64,000 nucleotides of DNA, from NCBI GenBank assembly GCA_004764695.1, contig SMSO01000031.1, forward strand, positions 4,201,048 through 4,265,047. The letters are read 5' to 3'. Each line of letters starts with the position of its first letter. The first letter of the stretch is position 1. Of this stretch, positions 11,668-23,431 are shown piece by piece. This stretch comes from Schizochytrium sp. TIO01 (Eukaryota > Sar > Bigyra > Thraustochytrida > Thraustochytriidae). Below the pieces are notes generated by a model. The model was given only the letters and a program-made list of their open reading frames with translations. It did not search any database and had not been told where the DNA came from. Made by a program: the position numbers and the translations under genes.

Positions 11668-11795
11668 ATGCAGTCTTTTTAGAGGTATGTCTACTTAACT
11701 GACATGGGTGCTCCGTCGTCGACGACAATTTATGCAGTCTTTTTAGAGGTATGTCTACTTAACTGACATGGGTGCTCCGTCGTCGACGACAATTT
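11668..11795. repeat. Exact 64-bp tandem duplication
   Basis: Copies at 11668-11731 and 11732-11795 appear identical base for base. Each contains the palindrome GTCGTCGACGAC and the string GGTGCTCCG. Absence of differences suggests a recent duplication or a collapsed/expanded array. Confidence 0.95.
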
Positions 11796-13719
11796 TAATC
11801 GTTTACCATTTTGCAGCAATCAAACATAGCGTAAGTAAGTCACATTTGTGAGTGAAAGGTCCTATGTGTGCTCATTAGAAACTTGTCGTAATGATTGTTC
11901 TTGAATCAACAAACGTTTTTTTAATGTGAGACACGATACGGATGCGTTATAGTAATAGAAAGTTTGACTACTCGTTGGACTTATTTAACGTTGTGAAATC
12001 AAGACTTTTCAGTTCCTGCACTCTAAAGGTACTCCAAGAGCATTAAAATTTCTTTTTCTAGCACACCTAGCGGAATGCAATGCGATTTGTGTTTATTCGA
12101 TCATGTCTTGATATTATGAATATATAAACCGTTTGTGTGGCGGCGTTGCTCATTAAGCGAAATTTGCGGAGAAAATTGCTAGAATTTGCCCACAAACCAC
12201 ATTGGCATGGTGCTATATATTGACATAAGGCGTGTAGCATATGACATTGTTCAAGCTGTATAGCGCGTCGCAAGGTTCGAGAAGTGATGCGATTATATTA
12301 AAAACACTTAAAATCAAACCATTATTTTAGAACAAACTGTTCAGCACGTGATATGAAGATCTTTAAAAAGAAAGAAAGTGGGAATATAGGCCTAGCAGCG
12401 TTGACTCACAATGGAGCCAAGGGTTTTCACCTCCTGTGGGAGGTTATTTAAAAAAAAAAAAAAGTGTGGGGCACAGCGCAATCTTTTCTGTCGTTTATTG
12501 CTTTAGAAACAAACCTCTTCATCGGACTGCTGGTGACAATCGAATGGAGTTTTCGAAAAGGTCTGGTTCAATGAGTACCAAGATCCAAGTATTGAGTTGT
12601 AATTTCTATTACGATAGGAGTTGTCGTAATTGAATGGGAGCCCTGCAAATATACACATGTTGTGATCAGTTAAAGTCAATTCATCATACTCTGCAGTGCG
12701 CTTCACGATATCTATGTAAACAATCCTTTATATGATATCCGCGAGGTGAATTTTGCAAAAGAGGAGTGCGTCCCACCTTCAGTAATACGCTTTGGCTTGA
12801 GATTTAATTCCAAGTAAACACACTGGCAGTCGCGGTTCGCCATTGAGACTAAAGTGCTAACTTTTTCGGTATCTGAAGGATGCAAAAAAAAAAAGAACTT
12901 GAAGGAGTGAGCAATGGGATCTTTTCAAAGTGTTTCTGTTCTGCTTAGTGGCTTATTTTCTCCACCAATAAATCATAAATAAACATTCCTATTTAAAAAA
13001 TAAAAATACTCTAAAGTAAATTTCTATTTTAAAACTGGAAAAGAAAAGAAAAGAGAACAAGAATATGATTGAGAAAGAATAGTTCCCTACCTACAACGTC
13101 GTATATTCATTTTTTTTTTTAAACTAAAATTCGACCATATAAATATTGGAATAAAGCATACGAGTAGGAGGTAATCATCAATTCGATTCGATTTAATTCA
13201 ATTCGATTCGATCTGCTTGGAAAGGAAGAAAGGGGACGTGCCAAATAGAAAGACCCGACCTAACTCAACCCGACAGCATAAGACAAAGATCCTGCAGCTT
13301 TCTGCTTTATATTATTGCAAGACAGGTACTAGTTACCTACGCTCTCATGGTCCAAACAAAGCCTTTCCAGATACCTACGTATTTCTTCTCCACCTTGAAA
13401 TGAAAAGGACAACTCTGTATAATGCCTAGGTAGGTACTACCTAATCACTTGAAAATGGTTTTTATCGAAAACCTGCTAACGCTAAGATCTTCTATTCGTA
13501 AAGGGTAGCGAAAAAGCAACCGCCAAGCCACCATTCTGGTTGTCAAGTTGAACCACCGCAGATAACTCAACTTCACTCGTGGCGCTGGAAATGATGATTA
13601 AGCTATGCAGACATCCCTGAGGACCTTGACCAGCTGCTAAACAGGCAGTCTGACCTAGCCGATGAGGCCCACGTGTGCATGAAGGCATGAAGGATTCATG
13701 AAGTTATGGAAGGGCTGTC
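11796..13719. other. AT-rich intergenic region, no supported gene
   Basis: Long spacer with homopolymer runs, a repeated AATTCGATTCGAT block near 13179-13212, and GTAGGTA/TACCTAC-type motifs near 13320-13440. A 68-codon minus-strand ATG frame at 13482-13688 has weak protein-like character; I do not call it. Confidence 0.4.
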
Positions 13720-14048
13720 CTAACTAATGGAAAAGCCCACGGTTCGATTCTTTTCATAACTATAGGTTTGACTATGTGCAACTATTTTCAACTTGGAACG
13801 AAAGAAAGAAGGTATATACCGAAATCCAACAAGAATAAAGGCTGACACAGCAGCAAAGGCAAAACAAAAGGCAGCCTTTATGAACAGAATAACGGTCTGC
13901 CTGCCTGAGGTAAAGAATGTCCAGTCCATGCCCTTGCTAACATCCAATTTACTTGATAGATAAACTTCGAGATATAAACCTTCCGAGGGACCTTCTACTG
14001 CTATCAATTCGCCAGACCGACCTGCATTGAAAGTTGATTGATCGGTAC
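13720..14048 (-). CDS. Probable terminal exon(s) of a membrane protein, 5' part unresolved
   Basis: An open minus-strand frame reads STFNAGRSGELIAVEGPSEG and then a single hydrophobic span (about TVILFIKAAFCFAFAAVSAF) followed by a basic tail and TAG at 13720. There is no good ATG at the front. The frame is instead preceded by a branch-point-like TGACTAACTAAC and an AG acceptor near 14048, so I read it as the 3' exon of a spliced gene. An upstream exon may lie at about 14150-14220 but I could not fix it. No family recognised. Confidence 0.4.
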
Positions 14049-15500
14049 CTACTAATAGGTAGTTAGTTAGTCAGGCTAGGTAGGTATATCATGTGTATGT
14101 TAATTTTAACTTATTAATTTGTAAATTAGACTTTTTAATTAAAAAAGTACGATTTTGACTTTCCTTGAGAGATGAGAGAGAGGTGATTTGATTCCAACGC
14201 AGCTTTTAAAATAAAGACAACCTTGCGAACCACTTAAAAAGAAACGGCAAGTCAGGAGTCTGAGTGGGCGAGTGCAGCGACTCAAGTAAAGCCCTCCCTC
14301 GAGAGATGGACGGGAGAGTTAGTCATGAGGTCGAGGTTTCAAGAGGCCAAACGAGAGAGCGGGAGAGAGCTCTCTCTCTCTGCCTACTACCTTCCGCACA
14401 GACTGACACAGACAGAAAAACAGACAGACAGACACTTAGTTTGCCTAGGCCTGCCTAGCTCTCTAGCTAGAGTAAAAAGGAAAAGGGTGCTTGTTTGTGC
14501 CTAAAAAGTCGTTCGTTTTGTTCTGCTTGTTAGCCCAGAGAGGAAAACAAGTTTCTTTTTTCTCTTCGCAGCTTAGCAGCAAAGGAAGCCCAACTACCAC
14601 CTTCCCAACGTTTGCACTGCTTGAAGTCGTTGTTTCTTCTGTGAAGCAAACTTGTTCTCCTGCGTGTTGCCGCGGGAAGCCTGCTGCTCTTTCCTTGAGT
14701 CGCCGCAACGCCACGTCGGTGTTCCATAGTCAAGAACGTTCCTTCACGGTCCTTGCGTTCTTCGGTGGTTCTGTGGTTGGTCTTGATCTTGAGTTTTTGG
14801 CATCTGCGTCTTACTTCCACTGGGCAGAGCAGTCGCAGTGAAGAACTATTTTGTTTTTGGTTTAGGTCGCGAACGAGCGTACGCAAATCCCTCACAGCCC
14901 CTGGGTTTGAAGCTGGTGATCCGACCTCCACTGCCCCTCAGATGAGAGGAACTAGACACCACAGCTGGGGTTCCGTCACTGTGGCTCGTCAGCGCGAATT
15001 CCACCTTTTCGAATGTATTTCTACTCTCGGGATATATGCTGCACTGGAAGACAAGGTTCCACCGAGAGGAGGGACTCCAGTGGAGATGGCACCTGAGGGG
15101 TCTGAAATGATTGGCGCAGAGATTAGGCCAGTTTTCGGTGGTTCCTCAGCGACGCGTGTTTGTTCGATTGAGTGGCTGGCGCGCTTGAAAGAATGGCGGG
15201 TGTGGAAGAATGGGTGGTTGGGCGGGGCGTGTGCGAGGGTGTTTGTTCTACTGTACGGGCGGGCTTACAAGTGAGTTATCGCAGAATAGTTGACAGTATT
15301 TTGGCGGGAAAGTAGGAATTGGCGGTTTGTGGGAAAAAAGAGGCCCAAGAGGCACATAGAAAGACTAAGGAGAAGAAGGCTTGGGCGCTTGCTAAACAAA
15401 TCAAATTCAAGACCATCCACGCAACGACCCTCCGCGCCGCTCCCCCCGCGACCGATCCCCCGCGACCCGCTTTTTGCGCACGAACGAACGAATAGACATC
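14049..15500. promoter_or_regulatory. Region upstream of eIF4A
   Basis: Contains pyrimidine-rich tracts (14380-14460) and CpG-rich DNA close to the eIF4A start (15410-15500). A plus-strand frame with an ATG at 14942 stays open to 15274 (110 codons, protein-like in part) but sits where the eIF4A promoter and leader should be. I give it little weight. Confidence 0.3.
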
Positions 15501-17714
15501 ATGGCCGACCAGCAGCCCGACGTTGCCGCTCAGCAGCAGGATGTTGCCGCCCAGGGCGGTGAAGGCGCTATTGCCGGCGACGGCGAGATGACCTCCACGT
15601 CCCTCGGCGACGGCCTTACCGTCGAGTCCGTAAGTTGATCTCTTCATACTCTACCTGCCGTGGACGAGGTTTCTTCTCTTTGGGGCTTTGAGGACGAACG
15701 AGGACCGTAATGCTTGACGCGATAACGCCTTGCGCGCGTTCTATCGCCCATCACGCGGCGGCTTTCTCCGCTCTCGTCATCGAGGCTCTCAAAGAATCTC
15801 TCTTTTTCTTAGTTTTCTCGCTTTCTTTCTTTCTCTCTTCTTCTGGACTAGGACTCGCTAGGATTTACTTATAGGGAACGGGAGGACCCCATAGTCATGA
15901 TTGGGCTTCTTGGTTTTTCGCCTAGATAAGGCTCCTAAGAGTGGAACCTAACGGCAGCTTGTCAGGAGTCCTTGATTTTCTTTCATTCTTTTGATTTTCT
16001 CTTTCATCGCTCGTCTGCTCGTTTTCCTTTGGATGGTTTGATGCAGTGGCTGGGCACGCATGCGCACGCGCTCGTTGCTTGTGCGAGTGGTGGAAGTGAA
16101 AGGGACTCACATATCAGTATGGGGCATGATCACAACAGTGAAGGAACTGCTGAGGTTAATTGAAAAGAAAAGAAAGCAATGAGAAATTACTACCTGGGAA
16201 AACAGAAAGAAGGCGAGCAATTAATTAATTTTTTGGTTGTTAGAAGAATCGGCAACCACGCAGGCATCTGAGGTATAATCGCGCATGTGGTGATGGACTG
16301 TGTAAAATAACTAACGATGATGATGAATATTTGTAAACACGACTGGATCATATATACAATGAATATGTGGGAAACCAATTGTTAAATGCGCGTCTCCAAT
16401 CAAATATGCTGCTTGGAAATAATAGAACTGGACTGAGGTCACTGAGACCTTCGACGCCATGGACCTTCGCGAAGACCTTCTCCGTGGTATCTACTCCTAC
16501 GGTTTTGAGGCCCCCTCTGTAAGTGATCGTCTCTGTCTGACGTTGTTACACTACAATGAAAACATATATCAATGTGCAAAAATACTGACATGCTCCTCTT
16601 CTATCCTGTAATATCTCATGCTGATCATATTATTCGTGGATACTCTATAATTTCCACTTCACAGGCCATTCAGCAGCGTGGTATTAAGCCCATCCTCCTC
16701 GGCCACGACACCATCGCCCAGGCCCAGTCCGGTACCGGTAAGACTGCCACCTTCGCCATCTCTGCCCTCCAGAAGCTCGACATGGACCGCCGCGAGACCC
16801 AGGCTCTGATCCTCTCCCCCACCCGTGAGCTTGCTGTCCAGACCCAGAAGGTTATCCTCGCCCTCGGCGACTACATGGGCGCCCAGGTTCACTGCTGTGT
16901 CGGTGGTACCGCTGTCCGTGATGACATCCGCATCCTCCAGGAGGGTGTTCACATCGTTGTCGGTACCCCCGGCCGTATTTGGGATATGCTTGGCCGTAAC
17001 GCCATCCGCACCGAGAGCGTCCAGCTCTTTATTTTGGATGAGGCCGATGAGATGCTCTCCCGCGGTTTCCGTGACCAGATCTACGAGGTCTTCCGCTTCC
17101 TGCCCGAGAAGGTCCAGGTTGCTCTCTTCTCTGCCACCATGCCCCTCGAGGTCCTCGAGGTCTCCCGCCGCTTCATGCGTGACCCCGTCCGTATCCTTGT
17201 CAAGCGTGACGAGCTCACCCTTGAAGGTATTAAGCAGTTCTACGTCGCTGTTGAGAAGGAGGAGTGGAAGTTCGGCACCCTCTGTGACTTGTACGAGACC
17301 CTCACCATCACCCAGGCTATCATCTACTGCAACACCCGCAGGAAGGTCGACTGGCTCACCGAGAAGATGCGCTCCAAGGACTTCACCGTCTCTGCCATGC
17401 ACGGTGACATGGACCAGAAGGAGCGTGAGCTCATCATGCGCGAGTTCCGCTCGGGCTCTTCCCGTGTTCTCATCACCACTGATTTGCTCGCCCGTGGTAT
17501 TGACGTGCAGCAGGTGTCTTTGGTGATCAACTACGATCTTCCCACCAACCGTGAGAACTACATCCACCGTATTGGCCGTGGCGGTCGCTTCGGTCGTAAG
17601 GGTGTGGCAATTAACTTCCTCACCGCCGGTGATGTGCGCTACCTTCGTGACATCGAGCAGTTCTACTCCACCCAGATTGAGGAGATGCCCATGGACGTCG
17701 CCGACTACGTGTAA
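15501..17714 (+). CDS. EIF4A: Translation initiation factor eIF4A, DEAD-box RNA helicase (three exons)
   Basis: Exons 15501-15629, 16438-16518 and 16665-17714 join in phase 0 at GTAAGT donors and AG acceptors, giving 419 aa (family about 390-415). Introns are 808 and 146 nt. Motifs in order: Q-motif region (APSAIQQ, ~67-74), motif I AQSGTGKT (90-97), PTRELA (122-127), GTPGR (170-174), DEAD (195-198), SAT (226-228), [13 protein letters not shown] (289-301), [10 protein letters not shown] (341-350) and HRIGRGGR (371-378), ending in the eIF4A-type [11 protein letters not shown]. It unwinds mRNA leader structure as part of eIF4F in the cytosol. Codons are heavily C-ending, unlike most neighbours, as expected of very high expression. 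The N-terminal ~45 residues (Gln/Ala/Gly-rich) are lineage-specific. Confidence 0.97.
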
Positions 17715-18713
17715 GCCCCGGGGGGGCTGGCTGTCTTCCACCTGGTTGGCACTCAATAACTTTAGACATACCTAAACCAAAACCCAAAAAAGGATGAAGA
17801 AAACCTCTCGGAAAACCAAGTATATTTTTTCGCTCTCAACTACTACTACGACTACTACAACTACTACAACAAAACATCTCTACTTCTACACACAATTGCT
17901 TTCACTTCGTTTTGATAATCTCTCTTGCCTTTTTCTGTTAATGTTGTTTCCTGCCTTGATAACATATGATACCCATGGCTCATTTGATGGTTTTGCTCTA
18001 AAGAAGCCGCACCCTTTGAACCTCCACATTTCTAAAAAGCTGTAATTTCTCGCGCAATTGTCCCTTGTACACCTAATGCTTCGACGGATCAAGTTCTGCA
18101 CCCCCCTTTCATTCAGATTGGCCATAACAACCATCAACGGCTTGATATAGCTCAATTTCAACCAATAGTGTCCATCCCCTTAGTAAGGTATTGAACTAAA
18201 CTGGCTAAAAGAAAAAAACCATTGAAAAGGTATGATAGATGGACGACAAATCATGTCTGCCTTTTTCAACAAGAAGTAATGAACGATAGAACGTAAAACA
18301 AGGTGTTCTGAGTAGAAATCAGCCTGCACTTGGAAGGTTAAGTGAACCACTTACATGATTGAAAAAAATGTTTTATCATCAAAATACCATTCATAGTATA
18401 AGATTCAGGTAGTGAAGGAGTCCGCTCCAATAGATTGTGCTAAATTCAAAGAATGAAAGATGCCAGCCAGAACTTACACACCAACAAGAGGATTGGATGC
18501 ATCTCGAACCCTGAAAGGAAATGATCAACCGCACAAGTTTTGCTCAACCTCAAAGGAGATGATCAAACGCACAAGTTTGCTCAAATTATTGTGCTTTTTT
18601 GCCAACCCACGAATTTTAAGAACATGATTTCCGCTGTGCATGAATGTCTAGTGGCTTGGGTTTTCATGGGTGGTTTGTATAATAGTTTTGTCTTCGGAAG
18701 TGTCCAGGAGCGA
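17715..18713. other. Intergenic between convergent eIF4A and BET1
   Basis: Three-prime flanks of two convergent genes. Holds a (ACT)n-like tract near 17838-17872. A 160-codon plus-strand frame at 18540-19022 is the antisense shadow of BET1. Confidence 0.5.
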
Positions 18714-19106
18714 TTAACCGCGCCCCATAAGCATAAAGTACAACACCAAGAATACAACAACTACAAAGAGAACCAAGTAGCACATATGCTTGCTACCCCC
18801 CTTATCAATCATTGTTTGGAGGTTCTTGAGGGTCTTACTCATGAGTTCATTTGTCTGACCGAAAGTGGAACCCATACCGTCGAGAAGTTTGTTGTCCTCG
18901 TTAACTACACCATTGATTTGAATGGAGAGCTCACGCAGCTGAGAAACGCGCTCTCCCAAAAGGTCCGTTTGGCGATTGTTCTCCTCCTCAAGCATGTTGC
19001 GAGTGGCCTCAGCATACGCTGATCCCGCGCCAGGAGCCGGGCCGCCGTGGGCACGGCTACCGAAGAGATCTTGACGTTGGCTCATGCTGCCGCGATACGT
19101 TGTCAT
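18714..19106 (-). CDS. BET1: BET1-type Qc-SNARE
   Basis: 130 aa from the ATG at 19106. Residues 1-32 are a short Gly/Ala-rich N-terminus, ~35-105 the SNARE helix (LRELSIQINGVVNEDNKLLD, then the LMSKTLKNLQTMI heptads), and ~108-126 a C-terminal membrane anchor (CYLVLFVVVVFLVLYFML). The SIQI...NKLL..M pattern and the Cys-Tyr at the start of the anchor match BET1, which drives fusion of ER-derived vesicles with the Golgi. Length is close to the animal protein (118 aa). The same frame is open upstream of the ATG but that part reads like leader sequence. Confidence 0.9.
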   Translation of the reverse strand: MTTYRGSMSQRQDLFGSRAHGGPAPGAGSAYAEATRNMLEEENNRQTDLLGERVSQLRELSIQINGVVNEDNKLLDGMGSTFGQTNELMSKTLKNLQTMIDKGGSKHMCYLVLFVVVVFLVLYFMLMGRG

Positions 19107-20123
19107 CCCCAAGCGAAGCGGAAGGGGAATAAGTGTTGAGCGTGGTCGCTCGCAGGGCAAATTAGACAGGGTCAAAAGCTGTGCGATGGAGAATTGCTCA
19201 AGAGAAGGAAAACGAAGAGAAAGTACTTGCTCGCTTCTAATTGGGCCTTTTTCACAGCAATACTTTAACACCCTATAGCTGAGTGTGCAAATGAAGTATA
19301 GAGTAAAGACAAGTAGAGCAAATTGTAAATATCCATTATTTTAATTCATGAAGCAAGTAGTATTATTAGCACTAATAGCCTAGTGCTCTGGAGGGATAGA
19401 CTAATGAGTGCCACGTCGACTCCTACAAGAACCTGCGAAGTGGGACATTCTCAATCAAAAGTAATTTCGAGAAAGTGAAGCAGTGAGGATATCATGGAAT
19501 ATATGAGAGGTAGTTAATGAAGGAGCATGATCTGCCAAGCTCGAAGCCCCGCATAACTTGGAGCAAAAGTTGCCTGACGAGAATTATGATAATAGAATGG
19601 AGTTGAAGCATTGCGAGTCCTGATAAAGATCAATAAAAGGTAACACACAGCAACTCCAAGGTTGATTTGCCTCATTTTGAAACATACGTAGCGACACGGC
19701 CGATGTCAACGGATCGTTGATGAGGCAATATTGAGAACGCTTTATATTTTCGTCAAAGGCGAGTGTGCAGTGGGAACACTTACTATTGGGAAAGTTTGAG
19801 AATTACTTTAAATACGAGATCATAGTAAAGATTAGTTTTGCATGAATAAGTTTGTGTAGCTGGACAGAAGCAGAAGAATTTTGGCTTTTCCGAGGGCACT
19901 GTTTACCTTCTCCTGCCTCTGGTCCGTGCAAAGCAGAAAGGGTCACAACGAAGACAGGAAAGACCTGCATTATCTGAATTTTGGGCTGTCTGCAAAGTTT
20001 CTGAGTGTGCTTGCATACGCCGCGAAGGAGTTTCTTCAACGTCCCTTCTTCATCGAGATCGATTTTCATTAAATATTGTTCGTAGGCTCTGCGGGTTTTG
20101 AGGAGGTGACAGAAGCCGAAAAC
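19107..20123. other. Intergenic between divergent BET1 and the 20124 gene
   Basis: Mostly AT-rich with nothing firm. A minus-strand ATG frame at 19803-20069 (88 codons) begins with a plausible MKIDLDEEGTLKKLL but has no further support. Confidence 0.35.
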
Positions 20124-20876
20124 ATGTATTCAACCAAAGAGGTTCATAAAATGGCTAAGGTCAACTTCTTGGGTGGTGGACCTCCACCAAAGATGAAGGA
20201 CTCAGATCGATTCCGTGGCAAACAAATGGCGGCGAAGTTTCCTAAAACGGGCCATGCAAATACGCCGGGTGTTCTCTTCTCGGTCTTGCCTGGTGGAAAG
20301 TCTGATCCGTACGGAACAGGCATCTCCTACTTGAAAAAATGCCCTCCCGAGACGCGTAAGAAGGGTTTTGGCTCCGGAGATGCACCGAAGAATGATGAAT
20401 TTATGAACGCCCAGCGCGCGGAACAGCATAAGCATGCCCTCGATCGTGCACATGTTTCTGAGAAGGAGTGGAATAACCGGCACGGCCCCATTGATGCACA
20501 GTTAGAGATTCTCGAGGGGCGCTTGCGAGACCTTGAATCTAAGCACCCAGACCTGGCCACCGGAGACCGATCAGAAGATGATTATGTTAGCAAAGTCCCA
20601 AAGCGTCTTTACGACATTGGTCGTAATGCACATACAGAGGTGTTTCTTCATGATGCACGAGACCGATTCTACTCCCACAAGCGTTGTGCTCGTCGCAATA
20701 AGCCAAGACATGTCGCTGGTGTCGCAACAACTAGCTCTGAGTATGGCAAGGGGAGTTTCCCCAAAGACCTTGATAAGGTCACTATCCCAGGTGTTGTACG
20801 TGGTGGTGGTGGTGGTGGTGGTGGCGGCTCTTTTCTTGACCATGGCCACTTGCGAGTAGGTGACCATCATTACTAA
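20124..20876 (+). CDS. Hypothetical protein, possible axonemal/microtubule-associated type, 250 aa
   Basis: I take the ATG at 20124 (MYSTKEVHKMAKVNF). The frame is open 48 nt further up, preceded by a TAG that could be an acceptor, so an earlier exon is possible. Features: short Gly/Pro turn motifs, FRGKQMAAKFPKTGH (~47-61), DPYGTGISYL followed by KKGFGSGDAPKNDEF, one helical segment (about 125-155) and a glycine run near the C-terminus encoded by GGT repeats (about 20796-20828). No signal or membrane segment. The short repeated K/G/Y-P motifs resemble proteins bound inside or along axonemal microtubules, but I cannot name the family. Confidence 0.65.
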   Translation: MYSTKEVHKMAKVNFLGGGPPPKMKDSDRFRGKQMAAKFPKTGHANTPGVLFSVLPGGKSDPYGTGISYLKKCPPETRKKGFGSGDAPKNDEFMNAQRAEQHKHALDRAHVSEKEWNNRHGPIDAQLEILEGRLRDLESKHPDLATGDRSEDDYVSKVPKRLYDIGRNAHTEVFLHDARDRFYSHKRCARRNKPRHVAGVATTSSEYGKGSFPKDLDKVTIPGVVRGGGGGGGGGSFLDHGHLRVGDHHY

Positions 20877-21667
20877 GCGGTAAGCACTAACTTTCTTGTT
20901 GTTTGGTTCTCTTCGAGCTTCCTGACAAAAGTAAACGCTAGCAATGTGTTTATTGGTCCGAAACATCTCTTTTGATGGCGCAAGGGAAACGTTTCTGCCG
21001 TCTTTCTTCAATGACATATTTGCTTTTAAAATGATGTATACCATTTGTATATTGTGTCTTCCTTTTTTCCCTCCTGAGAGTAGATCGGGAATCTTTGAGT
21101 CTACATGTATTCTATAATTGACGTGTTGCTATATGTTTCAGGGAATTCTGATGGTCAACAAGCGGACATCCATATGGAACAGAAGTAAAAGGCAGCAGAT
21201 GGAGAGTTCGATCTAATACGAATGGAGAAAATGTGAATTTGAAAAGACATACGCCAAATGAGTTGCAAGATAAAAAGATAAAAAATATCATTTTAGAAAT
21301 GCAAGTGAACAGAGTGATAGATAAGGTGGTCATGTTTAGCTGCAGTATTAAAAGACGGGAATAGTAATAATCGTTTGGAAATTTCAATCAATCAAGAGAA
21401 AATCATGTTGCTACTACCACAGACACGCATGTAAGTAGGCATACAGTATATTTTGACTGTCCAACTAAAGACAACAAATTGCTGCACGAAACTGGATTTC
21501 CCCTTTTGCTGGTGAATATATCCATATCATTCATTTATAACCTTTTCAGCTCAAGTGCCCTTCTTCAATGAGCACGAAATTTTCGAATGTCAGGTTTGGT
21601 TATATTCATGCAAGAAAATGCGGAGTCATAAAGTATTCATCATGAGAATCACAGGTCAGTCAACCTG
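20877..21667. other. Intergenic between convergent genes
   Basis: Three-prime flanks only; nothing recognised. Confidence 0.5.
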
Positions 21668-23431
21668 TCATAGTGGTGACGAAGGTGAGTTGTTTTCATA
21701 AAAGTATTGAATGTGACCACGTTTCTGCATGCCATGGTAAAGGATCATACCAATAACGAGGGCTGCACCATTAATGGCAACAGATAGCCATGACAAGAGA
21801 CTTGTAAATACCACAACTCCGCCCAAAAGAATTGGAAAAGAAATGTAGAGAGCCAGCAATGACATGTTTTCGATCGGAAGACGGTATGGGCGTTTCAAAT
21901 CAGGTTGAACAAGACGAAGCTTTAAGAAGGCCAAAAGCTCGAGCATTGCAGAAAGGCAGCTAAACAAATTAGTGATGACAACAATCGCGTTGAAGTCCAA
22001 AGCCACCAAAGCCGAGATGACACAGAGAGCAAAGATGATCGCAAGGTACGGTGCTCCTGACTCATGACGGGCAGCAAAAATTGAAGGCATTAGACCCGTG
22101 CGAGCCATACCACATAATTGCCATGAATCTTCAAACACCTCGGCAGTGTACATACCAGCATTCGCAGCAAAGGACACAATGATGATCCACAGTGCCATGC
22201 CTTGACCCACTTGTTGCTGTCCAATTACAGAGAACCAACCTTCGTCCCAGCAATGCCAATCCGGTTTATTTACCATTGTAAAGATGGAGAGTGGAACAAC
22301 GTAGGTGGTGAGAACTAGCGCCAATGCAGCAAACAGGCCCTTTGGATAGGACCGTCCCGGGTTGCGAACCTCGCCGGCACAAGTAGACGACGCATCAAAA
22401 CCGGAAAGGTTCCAATACAAGACAGAGATCAACTGTGCCCAATCCTCAAGCTTCGCATCCTCGCGCACTTGTAGGAGACGTGATGGTTTGACCTCTTGCG
22501 TTGCCAGTACAAAAACTGACTGAAACGCAAACGGAAGGATCACAAGAATGGCAAGCAGTGTCATGCCGCGCCCAAACGACTTGGACCCACACACATTCGG
22601 GAGAGCAAAAAGTAAAACCATACCCAGCTTGACAAGATACTCTTCATACCATTTGGTGCCAGTGCCGTATCCTGCATCTCCTGCATCGGCAAACATACTG
22701 AATAAGCTCGATGTCTCTTCGATACTTGGCTTGATTGAGGCGTTGCAGTACTTCTGCCATGATGGATCAACGTCGCCAGAACTATCGCCATCAATGGGAT
22801 CTGACCAGTCACCTCGAAGAATTTGCGCTGCCGTGTCATATGCAAGCACAGGGTAGATTGCTGTATCAATGACTCCAGAAAGCCAAGACCAGTAAGCCTC
22901 CTGGAAGCCCCAAAAGGTGCCAAAGGCTTCTGCGACCCAAATGGAGTAGCCACCATCATCAGGAAAGGCTGAGGACAGTTCAGCAGTAACCATGACGAGT
23001 GGCAAGGCCCAGAGAAAGACGAATGCGATGAGGCCGAGGAACCCGGGTAAGGGACCCATGCTGGAAATGAGCTCCTCAGATCCCCACGGACCTCCGCTCA
23101 CGTTGAAGTATGTGATGAAGCAAATACCAATCCAGCCCAGCGGTTTGGCATGTTTGTGTTCATTTACAGTGAGCATAATGAAGGACTCACTCTGTGATCT
23201 TGTGCGGAGGCGGCGAGACCACGGTGACCCGGGTCCGTTGATACCAGAGGAGTCCGAAGCTCCGGAATCCGAGCTGGAGGAGTCATGGTTAATTCCACGA
23301 GCCCAGTCGTCGATCAAGACAGTATCGCCATCCTCCAAGAGCGGCGTGAGCATGCCTGGATGCGGCGAAGGTTCTACCGTTGAAGGTCGCGAAGGCGATG
23401 CCGACGAAGAATAGCCCTCACCCGAACGCAT
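21668..23431 (-). CDS. APC-superfamily amino acid/polyamine transporter
   Basis: 587 aa, single exon, ATG at 23431. Residues 1-95 are a Ser/Pro/Gly-rich cytosolic tail. About 11-12 membrane spans follow. The first contains the APC substrate-site motif NVSGGPWGSEELIS, and SGFDASSTCAGEVRNPGRSYP in the middle matches the conserved FD..ST.AGE loop of the plant PUT/LAT-like branch, which imports polyamines and neutral or basic amino acids. A non-conserved acidic extracellular insert with Cys lies at about residues 205-260. Near the C-terminus RLVQPDLKRPYRLP is also family-typical. Plasma or internal membrane; substrate not predictable from sequence alone. Confidence 0.9.
   Translation of the reverse strand: MRSGEGYSSSASPSRPSTVEPSPHPGMLTPLLEDGDTVLIDDWARGINHDSSSSDSGASDSSGINGPGSPWSRRLRTRSQSESFIMLTVNEHKHAKPLGWIGICFITYFNVSGGPWGSEELISSMGPLPGFLGLIAFVFLWALPLVMVTAELSSAFPDDGGYSIWVAEAFGTFWGFQEAYWSWLSGVIDTAIYPVLAYDTAAQILRGDWSDPIDGDSSGDVDPSWQKYCNASIKPSIEETSSLFSMFADAGDAGYGTGTKWYEEYLVKLGMVLLFALPNVCGSKSFGRGMTLLAILVILPFAFQSVFVLATQEVKPSRLLQVREDAKLEDWAQLISVLYWNLSGFDASSTCAGEVRNPGRSYPKGLFAALALVLTTYVVPLSIFTMVNKPDWHCWDEGWFSVIGQQQVGQGMALWIIIVSFAANAGMYTAEVFEDSWQLCGMARTGLMPSIFAARHESGAPYLAIIFALCVISALVALDFNAIVVITNLFSCLSAMLELLAFLKLRLVQPDLKRPYRLPIENMSLLALYISFPILLGGVVVFTSLLSWLSVAINGAALVIGMILYHGMQKRGHIQYFYENNSPSSPL

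Noticed and set aside
16659-17756. 365-codon minus-strand frame opposite eIF4A
   Set aside because: Antisense shadow created by the C-ending codon bias of eIF4A; composition is Leu/Gly/Asp/Val-rich without domains.
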